From an uncultured Muribaculaceae bacterium (GTDB lineage: Bacteria > Bacteroidota > Bacteroidia > Bacteroidales > Muribaculaceae): 64,000 nt of DNA. The notes beneath the pieces were generated by a model. The model was not told where the DNA came from, made no database searches, and worked only from the letters and a program-made list of their open reading frames with translations. Location: the NCBI GenBank assembly GCA_910579995.1, contig CAJTWH010000002.1, forward strand, positions 186,001 through 250,000, given 5' to 3'. The position numbers and the translations under genes were made by a program. Shown here piece by piece: positions 49,786 through 57,501 of this stretch; position 1 is the first letter of the stretch; each line of letters opens with the position of its first letter.

Positions 49786-52514
49786 CTCACACCGTTAGAG
49801 AGCGACGAGCGTTTGTCGTATTTGAAATCGCTCAGCAATGACGACTTGACAGAAATATGGAAATTATAGCTCTTGTAGGGGCCTACCGGCACAAAACTTG
49901 CGCGCATGGTGAAGCAATGCAAGTCACGTGAGATATTGCAGTTCATATATGCGAGCTTGTGTGTGTCGAAATTATACGACGCCGAAAACGAGAAGTCCCA
50001 GTTTGGCGTAGGGCGTATGCTGCCACTCAGCGAAAGGTTCTGTGTTATGCGGCAATCATATTCCATCTTCTTCATATTGAAGGAACCGTAGGCATAATTG
50101 ATGGAGTAATTGAAAGTAAGACTCCATGGCACACTCCATTTGGCATATCCGTCTTTACCCATCTCGATATCGCCCGACGAATGTGCGTCTTCCTCTTCAT
50201 CCTCAAGGCCGCGCTGATATTCAGCACCGCTTGTGGCAGAAGCATTGTCTTGGCTATCTTTATCCTTGTCTTTCTTGCGCTTGAAAGTGTCGTTGTTGAA
50301 TGTATATGAGAACGATGTGCCGGTGCGCATAAGGCGACCCCAACCTTTGCCGGCCTGAAGACGGGTGCGGTTTACCTTTACGGGCGAACCCGCCGAGTTG
50401 AGTTGGTAGGTATACGGATCCCATGTTGCCGACAGGTTAAGATTGAAATTCTTGGTAAGACGCAGCAATATCGATGTTGAGATATCGCTCCAGTTGAGCG
50501 AGTCGGCTGCCATATTATAGCTCTGCTGAATGTTGAAATTCTCTATCAGCGATATTTTCTTCTCTCCTACCGAGTCATTGTCGGTCTTCACCTTCATCTC
50601 AAGGTTGTTGGAGAGCGACATTGATATAGAGCCGGTCTTGCCTTGGCTTGGAACGCCAAACAATGCGTTGGGGAACTTTGAGTATTTCTTCACCTGCTGC
50701 TCGCCTCGGCTGTCGGTATACGCATATTGCCCGTAATATCCGAAGAAAGAACTCGAGAAGTCCGGCGCTCCGCTGAATGATACCGATGGCGTCAGCACCC
50801 AGCGCACCATCTTGAATTTCTGTCCCAATTTACCGAGCGGCTGGAAGAACAGATAGGCTTTGGTGTCGAGCGACACCGAGGCTTGGAAATCATAGACATT
50901 GTAGAAACCATAGACGGTATCCATCCGCTCTATATTCTCGGTCTCATCCCAGCTGCGGTTTACCTTGGAGGTATACATTCGGTCGGTAAGATTTATCGAC
51001 GGCGTGATATTAAGGTAGTTGAACGCATTGAAAGTTGCCGAAATAGGTATCTTATGGCTCATGGCGTTGCGCCAGTCTTTCACAAGGCTCTTCTTAAAGA
51101 AAACGTTCTGTTTGGCGGTCAGCGAGTTCTGCAGCAGACCCGTATACGAGAGTTTTATTTTCTCATACCAACGCTCGGCACCGATTGCTTTCTTGCGCTT
51201 GAAGGGGTAGACTTGAGAAAGCGTGACCGTCACATTGGGGAATGACACTGCCAAGGTGGAGTCTTGCGTACGCTGCGATACGTTGAGGGTGGTAGACAAG
51301 CTCCATTTCGAGTTAGGGAAGCGGTAGGTCATGTTGACCGACGAACTCTTGGTATTCTCGGTGAAAGAAGGTGAGTAATACGATGTCAGGTCGTTGCGCA
51401 GATAACCCGATGTAGTGAAGTTCACGCTTGCCGACAGCGACATATTGGGGTTGGCCTTCGAATCCTGACTGTGACTCCAAAGAATCTGGAAGTTGGTCTG
51501 CACGGAGTGGTCAGGCGAACCTTTCTCACCCATTATAGTCTTAAGATAGCTGAGGTTGAAGTTACCGGAGTATTTATATCTCTTGGCGTAGGTCGATGTC
51601 GCCCTCAGGCCCCAAGAGCCTTTTGTATAGATTTCGCCGGTAAGTGCGAGGTCGATATTATCGTTGATGGCGAAATAATAGCCGCCGTCGCTGAGATAGA
51701 AGCCTCGGTTGTAGTCGTCACCGAACGACGGCACGATGATACCTGAAGCATATTTATCGGTGAAAGGGAAGTAGCCGAATGGCACGGCAAGCGGCAGCGG
51801 CAGGCCGGCAAGCACGAAATATGTAGGGCCTACCACGATGTTCTTGCCCGGGCGCACCTTGCCTTTGGTGATGTTGAAATAGAAGTGAGGGCAATCGTGA
51901 TGGTCGCATGTGGTGTAATGTCCGTCGGCTATGTAGAACTCATTCTCAACGCCTTTCTTCGTCGTGCCGCCGGTAAGGTAGCCTTCGCCCTGCTGGGTGA
52001 CAACATTGGTGATATAGCCTTTCTCGGTCTTGAAATTATAGCGCATTGTGGCGGCCTCATAGTCGGTGCCTTTTTCATTGAAAACCGGCTTGCCGATTAC
52101 CTCGCCGGTTGAATCTGTGCGTCCGACGGCAAATACTGTATTGTCGTTAAGATCCATCTGTATCTCTGCCGCGTCAAGTTTGATGTCGCCGTAAGTGACA
52201 TTGCCGGAGCCGTACATGAAAGCGGAGTCGCGTCCCAAAATGAGCATAGAATCCTTAGCCGAGAAGTTGACGGCTGCGTCAAGATCGGTCTTCACATATC
52301 TCACCCTGCTTTTCGACGGCGCCACAGGAGCGGCCGGCAATGTGAGAAGTGAATCGCCGACAGTATCTGAAGCCATTACCGCCGGCACGAGTGTATCGGC
52401 AGGCCATGCCAATGAATCAAGCGACACATCGGTCGCCGACTCCGGCCGAGCCCACACTGAGAGGCAACAAACAGCCGCCATGGCGGCAATAATATATAGA
52501 ATGAGGGATCTCAA
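49776..52514 (-). CDS. lptD: LPS-assembly outer-membrane protein LptD
   Basis: This 912-residue protein has a signal peptide (about 1-22, AAVCCLSVWA), a linker, an OstA-type N-domain (about 80-210, with DSMLILGRDSAFMYGSGNVTYGDIKLDAAEIQ), then a very long beta-barrel with many aromatic strands to residue 912. It should pull lipopolysaccharide into the outer leaflet. I see a Cys cluster CDHHDC near 205, which may replace the canonical LptD disulfides. The only start upstream of the signal peptide is TTG at 52514, about 20 bases after the predicted transcription start; ATG 52481 would remove most of the signal sequence. It overlaps the LtaS-like gene. Confidence 0.9.
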   Translation of the reverse strand: MRSLILYIIAAMAAVCCLSVWARPESATDVSLDSLAWPADTLVPAVMASDTVGDSLLTLPAAPVAPSKSRVRYVKTDLDAAVNFSAKDSMLILGRDSAFMYGSGNVTYGDIKLDAAEIQMDLNDNTVFAVGRTDSTGEVIGKPVFNEKGTDYEAATMRYNFKTEKGYITNVVTQQGEGYLTGGTTKKGVENEFYIADGHYTTCDHHDCPHFYFNITKGKVRPGKNIVVGPTYFVLAGLPLPLAVPFGYFPFTDKYASGIIVPSFGDDYNRGFYLSDGGYYFAINDNIDLALTGEIYTKGSWGLRATSTYAKRYKYSGNFNLSYLKTIMGEKGSPDHSVQTNFQILWSHSQDSKANPNMSLSASVNFTTSGYLRNDLTSYYSPSFTENTKSSSVNMTYRFPNSKWSLSTTLNVSQRTQDSTLAVSFPNVTVTLSQVYPFKRKKAIGAERWYEKIKLSYTGLLQNSLTAKQNVFFKKSLVKDWRNAMSHKIPISATFNAFNYLNITPSINLTDRMYTSKVNRSWDETENIERMDTVYGFYNVYDFQASVSLDTKAYLFFQPLGKLGQKFKMVRWVLTPSVSFSGAPDFSSSFFGYYGQYAYTDSRGEQQVKKYSKFPNALFGVPSQGKTGSISMSLSNNLEMKVKTDNDSVGEKKISLIENFNIQQSYNMAADSLNWSDISTSILLRLTKNFNLNLSATWDPYTYQLNSAGSPVKVNRTRLQAGKGWGRLMRTGTSFSYTFNNDTFKRKKDKDKDSQDNASATSGAEYQRGLEDEEEDAHSSGDIEMGKDGYAKWSVPWSLTFNYSINYAYGSFNMKKMEYDCRITQNLSLSGSIRPTPNWDFSFSASYNFDTHKLAYMNCNISRDLHCFTMRASFVPVGPYKSYNFHISVKSSLLSDFKYDKRSSLSNGVRWY

Positions 52515-52540
52515 AAGATTCTTTATCGGTTATTGACGTG

Positions 52541-52548
52541 CAAAATTA
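52541..52548 (-). promoter_or_regulatory. Predicted -7 box of lptD
   Basis: TAATTTTG on the minus strand lies 27 bases before the TTG start at 52514 and supports that start. The -33 element is not clear. Confidence 0.5.
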
Positions 52549-52602
52549 CGAAAAAGTTGCAGAAGTGACATTGTATGAAATGCAAAAAAACATAAATGGA
52601 AA

Positions 52603-53649
52603 TCACCAAAGATTGAATCTGATACCGAAGACGGCCTCACCGCTGAGCACGCCGCCGGCGTAGGTAGTCTCCAGATCATTGACGATAGCCACATCAAAAC
52701 GGCCGGTGACACCGGCAAACCAAGGGCCGTTGTTCCATACCACCGACAGTTTCATGCGATTGTAAAGCGACAGCGACACCTTGCTTATATCGCTGTTGAC
52801 ATAGCCTTTGCGCACACCTATAATAGGTGATTCGCTAACTCCTAAAACCCATTTCGGAGCGAAAACCCAATTATATCCATAGCCAAAGCGCAAGGCATAG
52901 TTATGGGTGTTGACCTGATAGATGTAGTTATTCCAATGAGACGGCAGAATTGTCTTGAGCTCTTCGGGAAGTCCGCTGAAATCGAAACGCAGACGCTGTG
53001 AATATATCGAGAAACCCGTATAGAAAGCTCCCTGACTTTTCTGCTGAAGTCGGCTGTAGTTGAACGAAGCCGCCTCACTATATCGCTTGTGGTTGAAAAA
53101 ATAGTAGGCGTCGACGCCCCAAGTGCTGTTGTCAATCGCGTCGAAAGGCAGATTGAGATGGTGCTCCGGACCAAACTTTTTCAATGTCGTGCCTACATTA
53201 TTACTTATCAGATAAGCCTCCGCAGCAAAAAGCATGCAGTTGAATCCAAATCTCAGACGTTTTCGTGATTGGTCTGCGCCTCCGAAAAGTTTGCTCACGT
53301 TGATATCGTAGCCTGCCGACACGGCAAGATATGTGAGGTATACACCGACAGATGTCAACGGGTCAGAGCGCATGAAGATTCCCGTCTTGTTGGGGAGGCG
53401 GAAGCTGTAGCCGTCGAGCCAACTTTCCGTGGTGATTTTTGCCGAAAATTTGTAGCCAGTAGAGCGCACGTATGTGGTATCATAACCATTGAAGAATTTA
53501 TCGCCCCATCGGTAGGTATTCACTACAAAACGGGGAAACTTGCCCCATGTGGCTATCGAATCGAGATTAAAAGATATTCCGTATGCCGGCAACGATGACA
53601 TCGATACCAGCATTACGATTAAGCATATAATATGACGATAACGTTTCAC
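52603..53649 (-). CDS. DUF4421-type outer-membrane protein
   Basis: This 348-residue protein has a signal peptide (about 1-24, SLPAYG), then FVVNTYRWGDKFFNGYDTTYV, a segment typical of the Bacteroidetes DUF4421 family, and amphipathic strands with GYDINVSKLFGG and a terminal GEAVFGIRFNLW that ends in an aromatic residue, as barrels do. It is probably in the outer membrane. Function is unknown. It has its own promoter box and lies 88 bases upstream of lptD in the same direction. Confidence 0.85.
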   Translation of the reverse strand: MKRYRHIICLIVMLVSMSSLPAYGISFNLDSIATWGKFPRFVVNTYRWGDKFFNGYDTTYVRSTGYKFSAKITTESWLDGYSFRLPNKTGIFMRSDPLTSVGVYLTYLAVSAGYDINVSKLFGGADQSRKRLRFGFNCMLFAAEAYLISNNVGTTLKKFGPEHHLNLPFDAIDNSTWGVDAYYFFNHKRYSEAASFNYSRLQQKSQGAFYTGFSIYSQRLRFDFSGLPEELKTILPSHWNNYIYQVNTHNYALRFGYGYNWVFAPKWVLGVSESPIIGVRKGYVNSDISKVSLSLYNRMKLSVVWNNGPWFAGVTGRFDVAIVNDLETTYAGGVLSGEAVFGIRFNLW

Positions 53650-53679
53650 TTCAGCTCAGAAAGCACATAATTTGAAACG

Positions 53680-53687
53680 CAAAATTA
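53680..53687 (-). promoter_or_regulatory. Predicted -7 box of the DUF4421 gene
   Basis: TAATTTTG on the minus strand lies 31 bases before the ATG at 53649. No clear -33 element is visible. Confidence 0.5.
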
Positions 53688-53730
53688 CAAAAAAGCTTTT
53701 AATAATTAAAAAAACAGATATGAAATCACG

Positions 53731-53976
53731 TTAAAACAGGGTCAGTTGCACCCCGGGACGCAATGGGGCGATATACATCGAGCGCTCCTGACGCCAGCCA
53801 CGGCTTGCATTCCTCACGCTCAGCCTGACCATCCCTACAACGCCTCCCAAGGCTTTTCTTACAGCCTTGAGGACATCGGAAATCGAAGAGAATCCGCTTG
53901 CCGAAAATGCCGCAACCGTACGGCCCTCGAAGGTCGCTGTCGCAAATACGGTATCGTTGATTGATATTGTTGTCAT
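53731..53976 (-). CDS. Small protein of unknown function (81 residues)
   Basis: This small frame begins MTTISINDTVFATATFEG and is rich in Ser, Ala, Arg with a basic middle (VRLSVRNASRGWRQERS), ending APLRPGVQLTLF. It has no signal peptide or membrane segment. A TAAATTTG promoter box sits 35 bases upstream and the frame is unbroken, which supports a real gene; the other strand offers nothing better here. No family recognised. Confidence 0.65.
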   Translation of the reverse strand: MTTISINDTVFATATFEGRTVAAFSASGFSSISDVLKAVRKALGGVVGMVRLSVRNASRGWRQERSMYIAPLRPGVQLTLF

Positions 53977-54010
53977 ATCGGAGAGTATTATATTGTTTAT
54001 TAATGTAATG

Positions 54011-54018
54011 CAAATTTA
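54011..54018 (-). promoter_or_regulatory. Predicted -7 box of the 81-residue protein
   Basis: TAAATTTG on the minus strand lies 35 bases before the ATG at 53976. A 12-bp palindrome TATGTTAACATA (54050-54061) lies between this box and the divergent dsbD promoter and could be an operator. Confidence 0.5.
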
Positions 54019-54107
54019 GGGGTAAGTATGCGCCAACTCATGGCACATATATGTTAACATAACATAAAGCTACATGCGCCGATATGATTTATTAGAGAGT
54101 AATTGTG

Positions 54108-54115
54108 TAATTTTG
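54108..54115 (+). promoter_or_regulatory. Predicted -7 box of the dsbD unit
   Basis: TAATTTTG lies 50 bases before the ATG at 54165. The leader contains a small GC-rich hairpin, CCCCG (54129-54133) with CGGGG (54141-54145). Confidence 0.55.
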
Positions 54116-54164
54116 TAAGAATTTATAACCCCGCCATAGCCGGGGTACGCAACATACATCTAAT

Positions 54165-54626
54165 ATGAAACGAATATTCTCATTGTTCTTATTGCTGACT
54201 CTGCTTGTCGGTATGACCGCAACGGCACAGCAGCCGGTGCGTTGGCGCACTTTTATAAAGGCGACCGGAACTGATGAAGGTGTTGTCACTTTTCGCGCAC
54301 TCGTCAGCGAGGGCTGGCATCTTTATGGTCTCGACCTTCCCGACAACGGCCCCAAGCCCACATCTTTTGATTTCGCAAACTCAAAAGACATAAAATTCAC
54401 CGGCAAAATCACACCGTCGCGCAAAGCGATAGAAGTCAATGATCCCCTCTTTGACATGACCTTGTCGTGGTGGGATTCCAATATAGAGTTCACTATTCCA
54501 TTTAAGGTAACCGGACCGACGCCCACTCTTAATTGCGTGGTGAGCTTTATGACCTGCGACGGCACGACATGCCGTCCGCCGGCCCGTGAAACTATCTCAA
54601 CACCCATCAAACTTACAAAGAAATGA
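54165..54626 (+). CDS. Stand-alone DsbD N-domain-like periplasmic protein
   Basis: This 153-residue protein has a signal peptide (about 1-21, GMTATAQ) and a single immunoglobulin-like domain with WHLYGLDLPDNGPKP and a redox-type pair in MTCDGTTCRPPA (Cys-x4-Cys). The domain matches the N-terminal thiol-reductase domain of the DsbD protein coded by the next gene, which has the analogous MSCTEESCTPPA. It overlaps that gene by 4 bases. It may be a dedicated electron acceptor or carrier in the periplasm. It ends in TKK without a barrel, so it should be soluble. Confidence 0.82.
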   Translation: MKRIFSLFLLLTLLVGMTATAQQPVRWRTFIKATGTDEGVVTFRALVSEGWHLYGLDLPDNGPKPTSFDFANSKDIKFTGKITPSRKAIEVNDPLFDMTLSWWDSNIEFTIPFKVTGPTPTLNCVVSFMTCDGTTCRPPARETISTPIKLTKK

Positions 54627-56578
54627 AAAAAGCGCTATATATTCTCACAGCCCTGATATTATTCAGCGGGCTTGCGACGCATGCACTTCCCAACCCGGTG
54701 GAGTGGACCGCCACCATTGATGATATCGCCGACGGTAAAACCACACTTACTGTCAGCGGCAAAATATCCGACGGTTGGCATATCTATGGTTTCACCATGC
54801 CCTCTCTCGGAGCCGACGCCGGTGTCCCTGACCCGACGACCTTGACACTAACTCTTCCCGCCGGTGTAACAGCCGATGGCGAAATGGAAAAGGTAGGAAC
54901 AGAGCAAATGCACTTCGACGAATTCATGGATCTCAATCTGCCATGGCTCACCGGAGAGGTCACATTCAAACAACGCCTCAGAGTTGCCGGAAATGCCGCC
55001 GGAAATATCAGCGGCACTGTCCGCTACATGTCGTGCACGGAAGAATCGTGTACGCCGCCTGCACGTTTCGACTTCGATCTTACTGTCGGCAATGCGGGCG
55101 CTGCCTCGGCAGCCTCGGCTGAAGAAGAAGTATCAACTCCGGCTCCCGTCAATGCAAGCGCAGCCGCCACACTCTCGCAGTGGTGGGCTCCCGTTGATGT
55201 ATCAACCGGCACATCGCAGCAAAGCTATTGGGCCATATTGCTCTTCGGTTTCCTCGGTGGACTTGTAGCTCTTATGACTCCCTGCGTATGGCCTATGATA
55301 CCCATGACAGTGAGCTTCTTCCTCAAAAAGAGCAAAAGCCGCAGCCGCTCAATACGCGACGCCATTATTTATGCCCTCAGTATCATAGTAATCTTCCTGA
55401 TTCTCGGCATAATACTTACATTGATATTCGGTCCCGGCAAGCTCAATGAGATTGCCACAGGAGCGGTGTTCAACATCATCTTCTTCCTGCTTCTTGTAGT
55501 ATTCGCAATCTCTTTCTTCGGAGCTTTCGAAATCACACTACCCTCAAAATGGTCGAATGCCATCGACTCAAAAGCCGAAAACACCACCGGTCTCCTGAGC
55601 ATTTTCTTTATGGCTTTCACGCTGGTGCTTGTGTCGTTCTCCTGCACAGGCCCTATCATCGGCACTTTGCTCGTTGAGGCTTTCTCTCAAAGCAATCTCA
55701 TGGGTCCGCTCTTGGGCATGGGAGGCTTCGCCCTCGGCCTCGCGCTGCCCTTCGGCTTCTTCGCATTCTTCCCCTCAATGCTCAAGGAATTGCCCCGCTC
55801 CGGCTCTTGGCTCAATACTGTAAAGGTAGTGCTTGGCTTCGTGGAACTTATTCTCTCGCTCAAATTCCTCTCGGTTGCCGACCTTGCCTACGGCTGGCAT
55901 ATTCTCGACCGCGAGGTATTCCTGTCGATATGGATCATCCTTTTTGTGCTGCTCGGACTCTATCTGCTCGGTAAGCTCCGCTTCAGCCACGACGCACCGG
56001 TTGAGCATACCTCGGTGAGCCGTTTCTTCCTTGCTGTCGCCTCGCTGTCGTTTGCAGTATATCTCGTTCCCGGCCTTTGGGGAGCACCTCTCAAGGCTGT
56101 CAGCGCATTCGCCCCGCCTCTGTATACTCAGGATTTCAATCTCTACGGCGGCACATTCGAAGAATTCGATGACTACGACCAAGGCATGGCCTACGCACAG
56201 CAGCATGGCAAGCCTGTGCTTCTTGACTTCTCCGGATATGCCTGCGTGAACTGTCGCAAGATGGAAGGCGCCGTATTCGATACTCCCACAGTGCGGGGAA
56301 TCATCAACAATGACTATGTGATGATAAAACTCATGGTAGACGACAAGGCTGCCCTGCGCGAACCGATGGTTGTCACTGAAGAAGGCAAGACAATCACTCT
56401 CACTACTGTTGGCGAAAAGTGGGCTTACCTGCAGCGCTACAAATTCGGTATCAACTCGCAGCCCTACTACGTGCTTCTCGACAACGAGGGCAAACCTCTC
56501 AACCAGCCCCGCGTTTATGATGAAAACGTAGGCGCATTCGTAGCTTGGCTCGAAGAAGGTGTCGAGAAATACAAATAA
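54623..56578 (+). CDS. dsbD: Thiol:disulfide interchange protein DsbD
   Basis: This 651-residue protein has a signal peptide, an N-terminal DsbD domain (about 22-160, Cys pair in SCTEESC), eight-segment CcdA-type membrane core (about 190-470, with redox cysteines in TPCVWPM and SFSCTGPI) and a C-terminal thioredoxin-like domain (about 510-651) with active site CVNC. It carries electrons from cytoplasmic thioredoxin to periplasmic proteins. It is of normal length for the family. It is coupled to the stand-alone N-domain gene upstream. Confidence 0.94.
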   Translation: MKKALYILTALILFSGLATHALPNPVEWTATIDDIADGKTTLTVSGKISDGWHIYGFTMPSLGADAGVPDPTTLTLTLPAGVTADGEMEKVGTEQMHFDEFMDLNLPWLTGEVTFKQRLRVAGNAAGNISGTVRYMSCTEESCTPPARFDFDLTVGNAGAASAASAEEEVSTPAPVNASAAATLSQWWAPVDVSTGTSQQSYWAILLFGFLGGLVALMTPCVWPMIPMTVSFFLKKSKSRSRSIRDAIIYALSIIVIFLILGIILTLIFGPGKLNEIATGAVFNIIFFLLLVVFAISFFGAFEITLPSKWSNAIDSKAENTTGLLSIFFMAFTLVLVSFSCTGPIIGTLLVEAFSQSNLMGPLLGMGGFALGLALPFGFFAFFPSMLKELPRSGSWLNTVKVVLGFVELILSLKFLSVADLAYGWHILDREVFLSIWIILFVLLGLYLLGKLRFSHDAPVEHTSVSRFFLAVASLSFAVYLVPGLWGAPLKAVSAFAPPLYTQDFNLYGGTFEEFDDYDQGMAYAQQHGKPVLLDFSGYACVNCRKMEGAVFDTPTVRGIINNDYVMIKLMVDDKAALREPMVVTEEGKTITLTTVGEKWAYLQRYKFGINSQPYYVLLDNEGKPLNQPRVYDENVGAFVAWLEEGVEKYK

Positions 56579-56638
56579 ACAACAGGTTTAAAGAGTTTAA
56601 TTTCGCAAGTTAATAGAACTTTTTTAAATATAACAAAC

Positions 56639-56697
56639 AGCGCCGATGGCGCTATAATGCTTAAATTTCGCAAGTTGCAATGCAACTTGCGAAATTT
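56639..56697. repeat. 35-bp perfect palindrome and GC hairpin before mazG
   Basis: AAATTTCGCAAGTTGCA (56663-56679) and TGCAACTTGCGAAATTT (56681-56697) are perfect inverted 17-mers around base 56680. Just upstream AGCGCC (56639-56644) and GGCGCT (56648-56653) form a small hairpin. A partial repeat, TTTCGCAAGTT (56601-56611), lies further upstream. The gap holds the end of the dsbD unit and no perfect promoter box. It might be a terminator, an operator or a mobile repeat remnant. Confidence 0.6.
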
Positions 56698-56715
56698 GAA
56701 TAAATAAGCTTAGAC

Positions 56716-57501
56716 ATGGCAAAACAAGAATATCTTGAGGCGCTCGGACGCCTTATCGACACCCTCGACATCCTGCGTGTGAAATGCCCGTGGGACGCCA
56801 AACAGACTTTCGAGAGTCTGCGGCCGAACACAATCGAGGAAACCTACGAACTTACTCAGGCTCTGCTCGACGACAACACAGCCGAAATCAAGAAAGAACT
56901 CGGCGATGTGCTGCTCCACATTCTCTTCTACTCCAAAATCGGAGAAGAAACAGGCCGCTTCAATATTGGCGAGGTTGCCGACACTGAGAATAAAAAACTT
57001 ATCTTCCGTCATCCGCATGTATTTGGTGATGTCAATGCTGATACAGCCGAGCAGGTTATCCAGAATTGGGAACAGATAAAACTGAAGGAGAAAGACGGCA
57101 ACCGCTCTGTGCTAGCCGGCGTCCCCGCAGCATTGCCCGCGCTTATAAAAGCATTCCGCGTGCAGGAAAAAGCTGCCAACATAGGCTTTGACTGGGAAAC
57201 TCCCGGGCAGGTATGGGATAAGGTAGCCGAAGAGACTGCCGAAGTCCATGAAGCGATAGCCGCCGGAGCCAAAGACGAGATTGAAGCCGAATTCGGAGAT
57301 CTCTTCTTCAGCCTCATCAATGCCGCGCGCCTCTATGGCATTAATCCCGAGAACGCCCTCGAACGTACTAACCGCAAATTCATAGCCCGTTTCAATTGGC
57401 TCGAACAGAAAGCTAAAGAACAAGGCAAACCTCTCTCAGACCTCACACTTGCCGAGATGGACGAGCTTTGGAATCAAGCTAAAGAAACCCTTCACATATA
57501 A
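56716..57501 (+). CDS. mazG: Nucleoside triphosphate pyrophosphohydrolase MazG
   Basis: This 261-residue protein has two MazG domains: CPWDAKQTFESL with the EETYELTQAL acidic helix in the first, and KVAEETAEVHEAI with EAEFGDLFFSLIN in the second, each with the metal-binding Glu and Asp residues. It hydrolyses (d)NTPs to the monophosphate and pyrophosphate, as a housekeeping or stress-related activity. Its stop codon shares a base with the topB start (57501). It is the first gene of a five-gene operon. Confidence 0.95.
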   Translation: MAKQEYLEALGRLIDTLDILRVKCPWDAKQTFESLRPNTIEETYELTQALLDDNTAEIKKELGDVLLHILFYSKIGEETGRFNIGEVADTENKKLIFRHPHVFGDVNADTAEQVIQNWEQIKLKEKDGNRSVLAGVPAALPALIKAFRVQEKAANIGFDWETPGQVWDKVAEETAEVHEAIAAGAKDEIEAEFGDLFFSLINAARLYGINPENALERTNRKFIARFNWLEQKAKEQGKPLSDLTLAEMDELWNQAKETLHI

